Origin: Verrucomicrobiota bacterium
Lineage (GTDB): Bacteria; Verrucomicrobiota; Verrucomicrobiia; Chthoniobacterales; SZAS-18
NCBI GenBank assembly: GCA_018240025.1
Contig: JAFEGM010000047.1
Span: 1 to 36,086 of the forward strand
DNA: 36,086 bases
Direction: 5' to 3'
The notes under the pieces are model-generated. The model was not told where the DNA came from and did not search any database. It saw only the letters and a list, made by a program, of their open reading frames with translations. Numbering within the stretch: position 1 is the first letter of the stretch; every line of letters begins with the position of its first letter. Shown one piece after another: positions 17,215-25,800 of this stretch. Made by a program: the position numbers and the translations under genes.

Positions 17215-17510
17215 GACGCGACGGCAGCGAGCTGCCTGGGTGACGGCTCCAGCAAGCTGGAGCAGTCCACGAACGTGGGTGGTCGCCAGGTCGTGGGCGG
17301 CGCGGCGGCAGCAAGCTGCCTGGGTGACGGCTCCAGCAAGCTGGAGCAGTCCACGAACGTGGGTGGGCGCGAGGTCGTGGGTGGCGCGGCGGCAGCAAGC
17401 TGCCGGGGTGACGGCTCCAGCAAGCTGGAGCAGTCCACGAACGCGGGTGGGCGCGAGGTCGTGGGCGGCGCGGTCAGGTGGCGGCCGCGAGGTCGTGGGC
17501 GGCGGGGCGC
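17215..17510 (+). repeat. Right REP array: three 84-bp units plus a partial unit, inverted to the left array
   Basis: GGCAGC(AA)GCTGCC-type hairpins start at 17223, 17307 and 17391, an exact 84-bp period. Each is followed after about 9 nt by the palindrome GCTCCAGC-AA-GCTGGAGC (first at 17246-17263), then GAGCAGTCCACGAAC and a GC-rich linker. The last unit ends with a partial duplication of the linker (GCGAGGTCGTGGGCGGC at about 17450 and again at about 17487). The array occupies the 367-bp gap between the convergent RAYT and sirtuin genes, and its hairpins may also stop transcription from both. The hairpin core matches the left array in inverse orientation; the linker differs. Confidence 0.88.
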
Positions 17511-17522
17511 TCAGCACCGGCC

Positions 17523-18212
17523 CTACTTCAGCGCCCGAAAGAACTCGCGCACGGCGCTCGACGCCGGGCCTTCGATGACGCGGTCGAACCGACCGCCGCT
17601 GGGCACGGGATTGATCTCGACCGTCTCCGCGCCGGAGTCGCGGGCCACTTCGGTGAAGCCGGCGGCGGGATACACCTGGCCGGAGGTGCCGATCGCCACG
17701 AACAGCTCGCATCGCGAGAGGGCGGCGTGAATGCGCTCCATCTCGAGCGGCATTTCCCCGAACCAGACGATGTGCGGGCGCAGGCCGCCGCGGCGCTGGC
17801 AGGCGGGACAGGGCAGCGCGGTCGAGAGATCCTCGCGCCATTCCCGCACGGATTCGCAATGCGCGCAGCGGGCCTTCAGCAACTCGCCGTGCATGTGGAC
17901 GACGTCCCGGGAGCCGGCCCGCTCGTGCAGATCGTCCACGTTCTGCGTCACGAGCAGGAAGTCGTCGGCGGTGCGGGCGGCGAACTCGGCCAGCGCGCGA
18001 TGCCCGTCGTTGGGCGCGATCTCCGGCGTCTGGAGATGCCGCCGCCGGGTGTTGTAGAAATCATGCACGAGCGCAGGATTGGCCGCGAACCCCTCGGGAG
18101 ACGCGACTTCCTCCACGCGATGCTGCTGCCAGTAGCCGCCGAGATCGCGGAAGGTCGGAATGCCGGACTCCTTCGAGATGCCGGCGCCGGTCAGGACGAC
18201 GATGCGGGCCAT
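17523..18212 (-). CDS. cobB: Sirtuin NAD-dependent protein deacylase, 229 aa
   Basis: Removes acyl groups from protein lysines using NAD+. ATG 18212 gives MARIVVLTGAGISKESGIPT; upstream codons in the longer frame belong to the doxX gene read out of frame. Motifs: GAGISKESGIPTFRD (NAD binding), TQNVDDLHERAG, catalytic His in VHMHGELLKARC, zinc site CAHC ... CPAC, RPHIVWFGE, and AIGTSGQVYPAAGF. DFYNTRRRHL contains the Tyr-x-x-Arg signature of class III sirtuins, which in SIRT5 and CobB binds succinyl or malonyl groups, so desuccinylase activity is likely. It lies 7 bp after doxX on the same strand, so the two are probably co-transcribed. Confidence 0.93.
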   Translation of the reverse strand: MARIVVLTGAGISKESGIPTFRDLGGYWQQHRVEEVASPEGFAANPALVHDFYNTRRRHLQTPEIAPNDGHRALAEFAARTADDFLLVTQNVDDLHERAGSRDVVHMHGELLKARCAHCESVREWREDLSTALPCPACQRRGGLRPHIVWFGEMPLEMERIHAALSRCELFVAIGTSGQVYPAAGFTEVARDSGAETVEINPVPSGGRFDRVIEGPASSAVREFFRALK

Positions 18213-18219
18213 GGACGCG

Positions 18220-18624
18220 TCAGTTTCGGTCGAAGCTGTATTTCCCCGGACCGATGAAGAGGAAGCAGAAGAAGAGCAGGCCGTAGTGGATCGCCTGCCA
18301 GGCCTTCGGGAAACCGTCGCCATTCAGGTTCACCAGAATGGCCACGCCCATCGTGCAGCACATCAGCATGCAGGCCGGCCGGAAGAGAAACCCGATCGCA
18401 AAGAGCAGGCAGCCCACGCATTCCGAGAAGGCCGCCATGAAGCCCCAGAAGGTCGGCAGGAAGTCGATGCCCACCAACTTCATGGAGGCGCCGAGCTTGG
18501 CCCAGCCCTTCGGGCCGCCCGCCATCTTCGACCAACCCCAGGCGTAGATGAAACTGAGCCCGAAGCCGAGCCGGAAGAGCAGCAGACCGAAGTCGCGAAA
18601 GCGGGTCAGGGAACGCAGGATCAT
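18220..18624 (-). CDS. DoxX-family membrane protein, 134 aa
   Basis: ATG 18624 gives MILRSLTRFRDFGLLLFRLG. The 71 extra upstream codons of the longer frame are the GGAGCGGA tract translated as Pro/Ser repeats and are rejected. About four hydrophobic helices are visible (LLLFRLGFGLSFIYAWGW, WGFMAAFSECVGCLLFAIGF, CMLMCCTMGVAILV, LLFFCFLFIGPG), the normal DoxX four-helix layout and length. The marker GWSKMAGGPKGWAKLG follows helix 1, and GPGKYSFDRN ends the protein. DoxX proteins are integral inner-membrane proteins linked to redox and thiosulfate/quinone chemistry, but their function here is unknown. The start codon directly abuts a CTCCGCTC-type tandem tract in place of a ribosome binding site. 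The sirtuin follows after 7 bp. Confidence 0.85.
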   Translation of the reverse strand: MILRSLTRFRDFGLLLFRLGFGLSFIYAWGWSKMAGGPKGWAKLGASMKLVGIDFLPTFWGFMAAFSECVGCLLFAIGFLFRPACMLMCCTMGVAILVNLNGDGFPKAWQAIHYGLLFFCFLFIGPGKYSFDRN

Positions 18625-18712
18625 GGGAGCGGAGGAGCAGGGGAGCGGAGGAGCGGAGGAGCAGGGGAGCGGAGGAGCGGAGGAGCGGAGGAGCGGAGGA
18701 GCAGGGGAGCGG
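18625..18712 (+). repeat. GGAGCGGA 8-bp tandem tract abutting the doxX start
   Basis: About eleven units of 8 bp, GGAGCGGA with the variant GGAGCAGG, run without break from the base before the doxX ATG (18624) to the stop codon of the S23-type gene at 18714. On the doxX coding strand the tract reads as CTCCGCTC units. The inverted partner is at 19141-19222. Confidence 0.8.
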
Positions 18713-18713
18713 A

Positions 18714-19040
18714 CTAGCGTGAAGGGGGTGGTAGCAACCAACAATTGGGCTTTGAAATCATGGTGACGATCAGCCGGAGCGCTTGATCGACATGGTCCTT
18801 CGCGATGGCAACCTGCTCGCTTGTGAGGTATCCGCAATCCACTGCGAACTCTAACCAGACCTGCGTTTCTGCGGCCTCGGATTCAGCGTCCGAAAGCTTG
18901 CTTAGAAACGCGCCCAAATACCGACGCTTCCTCCAGGCTTCCGCCAGGTTCGCACACACGCTGCGAGACGAGCGTCGAACTTGATCCGTCAGTGCGTATG
19001 TTTCCTCCTTGGGAAACCGCTTCGAGAGTTCAAAAATCAT
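18714..19040 (-). CDS. Four-helix-bundle protein (S23 / 23S rRNA intervening-sequence type), N-terminus possibly frameshifted
   Basis: The 108-residue product begins MIFELSKRFPKEETYALTDQ, then VRRSSRSVCANLAEAWRKRR, LSKLSDAESEAAETQVWL and FAVDCGYLTSEQ. These are the core markers of the S23 four-helix-bundle family, first described from rRNA intervening sequences but common elsewhere; its function is unknown. Relatives normally have ~15-25 more residues before this point, with a VWxxAR motif. Here the upstream in-frame codons (LLKNGWAAAR) contain a possible remnant but soon hit a stop. Another frame supplies a plausible N-terminus starting at ATG 19104 (MPIYKYHLAMVTSQEWMG). A one-base change in the GGC run at 19041-19053 would join the two. 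The gene is therefore either N-terminally shortened or frameshifted. It is bracketed by inverted 8-bp tandem tracts. Confidence 0.7.
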   Translation of the reverse strand: MIFELSKRFPKEETYALTDQVRRSSRSVCANLAEAWRKRRYLGAFLSKLSDAESEAAETQVWLEFAVDCGYLTSEQVAIAKDHVDQALRLIVTMISKPNCWLLPPPSR

Positions 19041-19140
19041 CCGCGCCGCCGCCCATCCATTCTTGAGAAGTGACCATCGCTAAGTGATACTTATAAATAG
19101 GCATAGGTAAACTATTATCACGACGACGCCTTCTCGCGTT

Positions 19141-19222
19141 CTTCCGCTCCTCCGCTCCTCCGCTCCCCTGCTCCTCCGCTCCTCCGCTCCTCCGCTCCTC
19201 CGCTCCTCCGCTCCTCCGCTCC
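19141..19222 (-). repeat. CTCCGCTC 8-bp tandem tract abutting the phosphohydrolase start
   Basis: About ten 8-bp units (CTCCGCTC, with a CCCTGCTC variant) run directly into the ATG at 19223. The tract is the inverse of 18625-18712 and carries the same variant unit. Upstream, 19041-19140 is AT-rich and includes an inverted repeat GTGATA (19084-19089) / TATCAC (19116-19121). Confidence 0.8.
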
Positions 19223-21226
19223 ATGTCCTCACCAAGATTGCTCCTCATCGGCTGGGATGCCGCCGACTGGCAGATCATGCACCCGCTGATCGATGCGGGC
19301 TTGCTACCGACGGTCGCGCGGCTCGTAGAAGAGGGGGCGATGGGCAATCTGCGCACGCTGCAGCCGATGCTCTCGCCGATCCTCTGGACGAGCATCGCGA
19401 CCGGAAAGCGGGCGCCGCGGCATGGCATTCATGGCTTCGTCGAGGTGGCGCCGGACGGCACGCGCCTGCAGCCGGTGCAGAGCACGTCGCGCACGAGCAA
19501 GGCGCTCTGGAACATCCTCTCGCAGGCTGGCAAGCGGTGCCATGCGGTCGGCTGGTATGCGAGCCATCCCGCGGAGCGCATCCGGGGGGTCTGCGTCTCG
19601 AACCAGTTCGCGCTCGCGCCCGACGGCTGCACGCCGGAGGACTGGCCGGTGGCGGCGAATGCGGTCGCGCCCGAGGCCCTGGCGGAGCGGATCGCGGACC
19701 TGCGGCTGCATCCGCAGGAGGTCGAGGCGAGCCTGGTGCAGATGCTCATCCCGGAGGCGCACCGGCTGGATCAGACGCAGCCAGAGGTGCAGCGGCTGCT
19801 GACGGCGCTGCGCCTGCGGCTGGCGGAATGCATCTCCGTCCACTCGGTCGCGACCGACCTCCTGGATTCGGAGCCTTGGGACTTCGCGACGGTGTACTAC
19901 GAGTGCATCGATCAGGTCGGCCACGACTTCATGCCGTACCATCCGCCGCGGCTGCCGTGGGTGAACGAGGGCGCCTTTGCGGCCTACCGCGAAGTCATGA
20001 CCGGCATCTACCGCTTCCACGATCTGATGCTGGCGCGGCTGCTCGAATTGGCCGGGCCCGAAACGCATGTCATGCTGGTCTCAGACCACGGCTTCCTCAA
20101 TGACGAGCGGCGGCCCTCCAAGCCGGTCGAGCCGGCGCAGTGGCATCGGACCGAAGGGGTCTTTCTCCTGCACGGGCCGGGCGTGAAGCCCGACTCGACG
20201 GTAGGGGGAGCGACCCTGCTCGACATCGCGCCGACCGTGCTCGCGGTGCTCGGCGTGCCGGTCGGGCGCGACTTCGAGGGACGCGTCCTGAGCGAGGCGT
20301 TCGAGACGCCGCCGAACGTCGAGTTCATCGACAGCTGGGAGAACGTGCCGGATCCGACGGGCGAGGCCGCGCCTCTGCCCACCGCCAGCGATCGCGCCGC
20401 GGAGGAAGCAGCGCTGCGCCAGCTGGTGGAACTCGGCTATCTGGCTGCGCCCGGAGAGGACGTGCAGCGCGACATCGCGCGGGCCCGGGCCGAGCAGAAG
20501 TACAATCTGGCCGCATCGTACCTCGACGGCCGCCAGCCGCGCGAAGCGCTACCGCTGGTGCGCGAACTTTGCGCCGAGTTTCCGACCGAGTCGCGCTATC
20601 CGGTGCTCCTGGGGCAATGCGCGGTGGCCGCGGGCGATCCCGAGGCGATCGGCGAGGCCGCCGGCCTGCTCGAGCAGCGTCATCCCGGCGAGGGCCGCAT
20701 CAGCTGGCTGCGCGGGGTGCAGGCGGTCTTCCGCGGCGAGTTGCCGAAGGCCGTCGAGCATTTCGTCCAGGCCGTCGAGCAAACGCCGAATGACCCGTGG
20801 CTGCTGACCAAGCTCGGCCGCGTGTATCTGCGCCTGCAGCGGTGGTCCGAGGCCGAGCAGGCCTTCCGCCGTGCGCTGGCGGTGCATGCCGACAACCCCG
20901 AGGCGCTCTATGGGCTGAGCGTGGCCCTGCCGCGCCAGGACAAGGTCGAGGAAGGGCTGGCGGCCGGACTCAGCGCGCTCAAGCTCAGCCCGGTTTTCCC
21001 CGAGGCGCATTTCCAGGTCGGCGCGGTGCTCTCGCGCCTCAAGTGGTTCGAACGCGCGGCGGAATCGCTGGAGACAAGTCTCGCGCAGCGGCCGGGCCTG
21101 ATCGTGGCGCACGAGTACCTGGCCAAGATCTACGGTCGCCTGGGCCGCCACGAGTCCGCCCGCAGGCACCGCGAGCGGGTCGAGCAGCTCACGGCTGACG
21201 GGGTGCCGCAGCCGCTGGTCGATTGA
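19223..21226 (+). CDS. Type I phosphodiesterase/alkaline-phosphatase-superfamily protein fused to TPR repeats, 667 aa
   Basis: Begins MSSPRLLLIGWDAADWQIMH at the only plausible ATG. Residues ~1-370 belong to the nucleotide pyrophosphatase/phosphodiesterase superfamily: metal-ligand Asp12 in LLIGWDAADW, candidate nucleophile Thr56 in PILWTSIATGKRAPRHG, YYECIDQVGHDFMPY with an Asp/His metal pair, and MLVSDHGFLND with Asp288-His289. LLDIAPTVLAVLGVPVGRDF closes the fold. After a linker, residues ~430-660 are TPR-like repeats (KLGRVYLRLQRWSEAEQAFR, LYGLSVALPRQDKVEEGL, FQVGAVLSRLKWFERAAESL). It probably hydrolyses a phosphodiester or phosphate ester, but the substrate is unknown. There is no signal peptide, so it is probably cytoplasmic. 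Its 3' end overlaps the convergent desaturase gene by 38 bp. Confidence 0.88.
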   Translation: MSSPRLLLIGWDAADWQIMHPLIDAGLLPTVARLVEEGAMGNLRTLQPMLSPILWTSIATGKRAPRHGIHGFVEVAPDGTRLQPVQSTSRTSKALWNILSQAGKRCHAVGWYASHPAERIRGVCVSNQFALAPDGCTPEDWPVAANAVAPEALAERIADLRLHPQEVEASLVQMLIPEAHRLDQTQPEVQRLLTALRLRLAECISVHSVATDLLDSEPWDFATVYYECIDQVGHDFMPYHPPRLPWVNEGAFAAYREVMTGIYRFHDLMLARLLELAGPETHVMLVSDHGFLNDERRPSKPVEPAQWHRTEGVFLLHGPGVKPDSTVGGATLLDIAPTVLAVLGVPVGRDFEGRVLSEAFETPPNVEFIDSWENVPDPTGEAAPLPTASDRAAEEAALRQLVELGYLAAPGEDVQRDIARARAEQKYNLAASYLDGRQPREALPLVRELCAEFPTESRYPVLLGQCAVAAGDPEAIGEAAGLLEQRHPGEGRISWLRGVQAVFRGELPKAVEHFVQAVEQTPNDPWLLTKLGRVYLRLQRWSEAEQAFRRALAVHADNPEALYGLSVALPRQDKVEEGLAAGLSALKLSPVFPEAHFQVGAVLSRLKWFERAAESLETSLAQRPGLIVAHEYLAKIYGRLGRHESARRHRERVEQLTADGVPQPLVD

Positions 21227-22022
21227 GCGAGGCGGTCTCCGTGGTAGCTGTCTCGGTCGCCCGGAACGGATGCCACAGCTGGGCCGCGTAACCACGCGGC
21301 ATCGGCTCGTCGATGCCGTACTGCTCGGGCCAGCGCGCGGGCAGATGATGCGTGCCGAAGAGCCGATCGATCCAGGGAAAGAGACCGGCGTAGTTCTTAT
21401 TCAGCGCCTCCTGCTCGCCACGCGCGTGATGCCAGTGGTGGAAGGCCGGCAGGGCGATGAACTTCTCCAGCCACGGAAAGCGGACCCGGACGTTGGCGTG
21501 CAGGAAGATGGCGTAGAGCGACATCAGGACCAGAAAGGCGCCGAACGTGGCCTTGCTGAAGCCGAGGAAATAGAGCGGGAGGATGGCGCAGGCGCGCGCC
21601 AGCGCCTCGCTCAGCGGGTGCAGCCGCGCGGCCGCCAGCCAGTCGAGCTGCTCGGAGCTGTGGTGCACGGCGTGGAAACGCCACAGCCACGGGACGGTGT
21701 GCTCGAGCCGATGCCCCCAGTATCCGCCGAGATCGGCCAGCACGAGCGCCTCGACGAACTGCAGCCAGACCGGCTGGGCGCGAATGGCTGCGCGCAGGCC
21801 GGCGGGCGCGAGCGCATCGAGCACGAGCACGGCCGGGAGCAGCACGATGGCCAGGGCGAGCTTCCGCAGGAACGGATTGAGGAAGAAGTGCAGCGTGTCG
21901 GTGGCGAACCCGGGCCGCAGACGGCGCTGCTCGCGGTGCGGCAGGAGCGATTCCAGCGGGATGAAGATGAAGGCGCAGATCAGAAATCCGAACAGCAGCG
22001 TGGTCGGCCGGGGGAACTCCAT
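21189..22022 (-). CDS. Fatty acid hydroxylase / sterol desaturase superfamily membrane protein, 277 aa
   Basis: ATG 22022 gives MEFPRPTTLLFGFLICAFIF; the longer frame reads through the upstream gene. Several membrane helices are interleaved with the diiron His clusters: HRLEH (HxxxH), FHAVHHSSEQLDW (HxxHH) and FHHWHHARG (HxxHH). A final HH comes in RLFGTHHLP. The pattern and length match the fatty acid hydroxylase superfamily, which uses O2 and a diiron centre to hydroxylate or desaturate lipids. Bacterial members act on fatty acids, hopanoids, carotenoids or sterol-like lipids, and the substrate here cannot be told. The C-terminal ~25 residues are Thr/Ala-rich and encoded in the overlap with the convergent gene. 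It follows the small PEP-CTERM gene by 43 bp on the same strand. Confidence 0.88.
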   Translation of the reverse strand: MEFPRPTTLLFGFLICAFIFIPLESLLPHREQRRLRPGFATDTLHFFLNPFLRKLALAIVLLPAVLVLDALAPAGLRAAIRAQPVWLQFVEALVLADLGGYWGHRLEHTVPWLWRFHAVHHSSEQLDWLAAARLHPLSEALARACAILPLYFLGFSKATFGAFLVLMSLYAIFLHANVRVRFPWLEKFIALPAFHHWHHARGEQEALNKNYAGLFPWIDRLFGTHHLPARWPEQYGIDEPMPRGYAAQLWHPFRATETATTETASLNRPAAAAPRQP

Positions 22023-22065
22023 GTCCGCCCAGACGCCGCTCCGGGCCAGAAGGTGACAGCGAATT

Positions 22066-22785
22066 TCAATCGACCGTCGACGTCGCCCGGCGTGCACGGA
22101 GACGCCAGCCGAGCAGCGCGACTGCCAGCACGCCCGCCGCGATCGTGCCGGGCTCCGGCACGGCCGCATTGGCCACGAGTTGCACGTCGTCGAAGTTCAC
22201 CTCGATGCCCGCGCCGTTGAGGTTGATGAGGCGGATTTGCAGCGGCTGTCCGACCTGCGGATGCGACGGGCCGGTGGTGAATTCGAAGCTGGTCGGGAGG
22301 AACGCGCCCTCCGCGGGCAGGACGCTGTTTTGGTCGAAGGCGAGCAGCGTGCCGCCAGCCAGCAGCTCGACCCGGTAGCCGGGAAAACCGGTGAAATCGA
22401 AGCTGTTGTGCGGCGGGTTCGGATCGTTGGCGATGTTCCCGATCTGCAGCGAAAGCGTGTAGGTGGTGTTCAGCGCCAGCACGTCGGTCAACGTCTGCTC
22501 CAGCCCGGCCGGGCCGCCGCCGCTCATCAGGAAGACGACGGCCACATTGCTCCCGTGCGGCACGGGCTGCGTGTAGAGCGTGGTGGTGGCGGGATTCAGC
22601 ACGCCCACGGCTCGGGTGATCGAGGTGCTGCCGAAGACCGACCAGCCGGTCGGCGGCGAGGCGGGACCGGCAATGAACGTGCCGGCCGGCGTGACCGGAA
22701 TCTCGAAGCTGAAGTTTCGAATGGTGAGGGACTGCGCGCCGAGCGAGCCGGCGGTGACGAGGAGGAGGAACGGAGACAAGCGCAT
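22066..22785 (-). CDS. PEP-CTERM sorting-domain protein, 239 aa
   Basis: ATG 22785 gives a short signal peptide (MRLSPFLLLVTAGSLGAQ). The mature part is beta-rich and Gly/Pro/Thr-rich, with features of a carbohydrate-binding-like beta sandwich: NFSFEIPV near the N-terminus, YTLSLQIGN in the middle, and LQIRLINLNGAGIEVNFDDV before the tail. The C-terminus is a canonical PEP-CTERM anchor: VPEPGTIAAG, a hydrophobic helix (VLAVALLGW), then RLRARR. In organisms with an exosortase (EpsH/XrtA type) this tail is recognised and cut at the outer envelope. No exosortase gene is in the window. It lies 25 bp downstream of the giant gene on the same strand and 43 bp before the desaturase. Confidence 0.87.
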   Translation of the reverse strand: MRLSPFLLLVTAGSLGAQSLTIRNFSFEIPVTPAGTFIAGPASPPTGWSVFGSTSITRAVGVLNPATTTLYTQPVPHGSNVAVVFLMSGGGPAGLEQTLTDVLALNTTYTLSLQIGNIANDPNPPHNSFDFTGFPGYRVELLAGGTLLAFDQNSVLPAEGAFLPTSFEFTTGPSHPQVGQPLQIRLINLNGAGIEVNFDDVQLVANAAVPEPGTIAAGVLAVALLGWRLRARRATSTVD

Positions 22786-22810
22786 GGTGGAGAGAAGCGG
22801 GCAGCCGGCG

Positions 22811-25800
22811 TCAGAACGACGGCTCGGTGCGGAAGTAGAGCAAAGTGGCCGGATTGCCGGTCGTCCCGGCGACGATGTCCGGGCGGCCGTCGCGATCGAA
22901 GTCCGCCACGGCGAGGCCATTGGCGTTGAACGCCGGCTGCGTCGCCGCGAGCCGCAGCCCGGCCTCGCGGTCGCCGACGTACACACGCAGCTCGCGATCG
23001 AACGAGCCGGGCGAACGCGAGAGAAAGGCCACATCCGGCAAGCCGTCGCCGGTCAGATCGGCCACGACCAGGCTGAGGGGACTGATGAAGCGCTGGAAGG
23101 GGAAAGGCAGCGGTGGACCGAAGACCCCGGCGGAAGTCTGGCGGAGCAGGACGAGGTTCTCCGTGCCGTTGAGGCTCGCGACCAGCAGCAGGTCGAGCCG
23201 GCCGTCGCCGTCGAAGTCGGCCACCAGCAGCTGCGTGGCCGCGTCCGTGCTCACGCTCAGCGGCACGCTGAGCGGTGCGGTGTTGAAGTTGCCGCGTCCG
23301 TCGTTCAGGTAGACGAGCAGCGCGCCGCTGGCGGAGCTGTCGAGCAGAAGCAAGTCGGCCGCGCCGTCGCCGTTGTAGTCGGCCGCGGCGAAGGCCTGGA
23401 CGCTGAAGCCGCCCACCAGCGCGCCCGCGGTGAATCCGCCCGAGCCGTCGTTGAGCAGGAGCCGAATGCGGCCGTCGCTCTGCCGTCCGGCGAGGTCGGC
23501 CCGCGCGTCGTCGAGCGGATTGAACGATGCGATGACCGGCGCGCCGCGCAGGCGGTTGTCGGCCACACGCTGCCCGGCCTGGAAGGTGCCCGGCGCGGCG
23601 GCGTTCGAGAGGTAAACGATGAAGCCGTTCTCGGTGAACGCCGCGTTGTCGGCCACCAGATCGGGCAGACCGTCGCCGTTGAAGTCGGCGGTGGCGACCG
23701 CGTTGCCGACGGGCGTGATCTGAATGCCGGGCAGCGGCAGACGCTGCCCGGCTCCGAACCGCCCGTTGCCCAGGCCGGGACGGATCTCGAGGTTTTCGGC
23801 GCCGAGTTGGTCGGAGCCCAGCTGCACGATGTCGGGATTGCCGTCGCCATCGAAGTCGGCGGCGGCCAGCGCGATGCTGTTGAGCGGCGGTGCAGACTGT
23901 GCGGAGGCCACCGGCGCGGCGAGACAGGGCGCGGCGCAGGGGAAGACGCTCAGATCGAAGACCGTGCGCGCGATCAACGGTCCCTGGGTGGCCGCACCGG
24001 TCGCGGCATCGATGGTCAGCAGCCGCGAGGTCACGTCGCCAAAGGGCAGCGTGCCGTAGAGCACGTCCTGGCGGGTCAGCGCGAGCCCGAAGACCGGACC
24101 GAGCCCGAGCGGACCGATGTCGCGCACGACGGCGCCGGTGGCGGGATTCAGCTCGATGAGCACGTCGGATCCGGCGGGACCCGCCACGGTGGCCAACAGC
24201 ACGCCGTCACGGCGGAAGGCGAGCGCGTGCAGCGTCCGGGCACCCGGCGTGCCGACGCGACTGGCGGCGCCGGTGCGCGGGTCGATGCGCAGCAACTGCG
24301 CAGTCGGCGCGAAGTCGGGCGACGGCCCCAGCTCGATGCCGTAGAGCTGGCGTTCCACCGGGTGGTAGGCCAGCGTGACCGTCCGCAGCGGCGTGCCGCC
24401 GGCCTGGCCGAACGGGCCGATCGGCGTGCTCTGCAGCGAGAGCGGGCGATAGAGCGCCAGCCGGTCGAAGTTGGCCGTGTAGAGCGCGGTCGTCTCGTCG
24501 AACGCGAGGCCGAAGCCGAGGCCGCTGTTCGGACGTCCGAGCAGTCCGACATCGGTGCCGCTGGCTGGATTCAGCAGGGTGAGGAACGAGCCGTTGACCG
24601 CCGTCGAAGCGCCGAAAAGCGTGCCTGCAGGGATGCTGGTCGGCACGCTGCTGGCGCGCAGCGGATCGGAGCCGAGGAAGACTTCCACGCCATCGAAGAA
24701 GCCGTCGCCGTCCGTGTCGGGCGAGTTGGGATTCGTGCCCGCGAGACGCTCCGAGCCATCGCTGAGCCCGTCGCCGTCGGTGTCGCGCAGGAGCGGATTC
24801 GAGCCGAAGGCGACCTCGTCGCCGTCGCTGAGTCCGTCGCCGTCGGTGTCCGGATTGTTCGGATCGGTGCCCAAGAGCGCTTCGTCCTCGTCCGCGAGGC
24901 CGTCCCCGTCGCTGTCCTGGAAGATGGCCAGCATGCGCGGCCGCAGTCCCGCCGGGAAGACGCTGCCGCCGCCGGGCACGCGCTCGTCGAGCGTGTTGAA
25001 GCCGGGGAAGAGCACGATGTTGGCGCGGTAGGTGCCGCTGTTGGCATTGTAGAAGGCGAACGCGGTGCGGCGCTGGTTGGGCTGCTCGCCGCTGATCTCG
25101 ATGAAGCGGGTGCCGGCATCGTAGGTGGGTTCCGATTGCACGGTGACGATGGAGCGTCCGACGGCCCGGCTGGTCAGCGCGCTCGGGTCGAAGGTGGACT
25201 GCGCGAACTGAATGCGCCGCGTGCCGTTGGCATCCGAGGCGGAGTCGATGCGGTAACCTTCGTCGAGCCGGTTGTTGTTCGGATTGATGAACGTCACTCC
25301 GCCCAGGCCGCCGCGCCCGCCGCCCTGGCGCAGCTGGTCGGGGCCGCTGGTGTATATGCCGCCGGTCGCGGAGAGCGCGATCTGCCCGGAGCGTCCGCCG
25401 CCGCCGCCGCCGCCGGGCGAGACCGGCGCATCGGTCGAGACGACGGAGCGGTCGACCGTCACGAACAAAAAGCTGGTGGCGACCTCGATCGTGCCGTTGC
25501 GCGCACCGTTACCGCCGTTGCCGCCGCGGGCGTCGATGAGCGCGTTCGGCGTGCCGAGGCGGATGGAGCCGAGCGAAGTCAGCCGCACGCCGGAACCGCC
25601 TTCGCCGCCGGCCCCGCCACCGCCGCCGATGATGTTGAAGGCGACGTCGCCGAGAAAGGGGATCGGCACGCTCAGCTCGATGCGTCCGCCGCCGCCGCCA
25701 CCACCACCGCCGACCGCGCCGAGCGGCGACGCGTTGACGGCAGCGAGTCCGCGAAGGCCGGCGGTGCCGCCGTTGAAGGCGTCGAGCGCGTCGTTCACCT

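Noticed and set aside
16087..17510. CRISPR array
   Set aside because: The whole 84-bp unit repeats; there are no unique spacers between short repeats, no Cas genes, and each unit is palindromic twice.
18625..18837. Pro/Ser-rich N-terminal extension of the DoxX protein
   Set aside because: It is the GGAGCGGA tract and part of the S23-type gene read in another frame. The DoxX helix begins right after ATG 18624.
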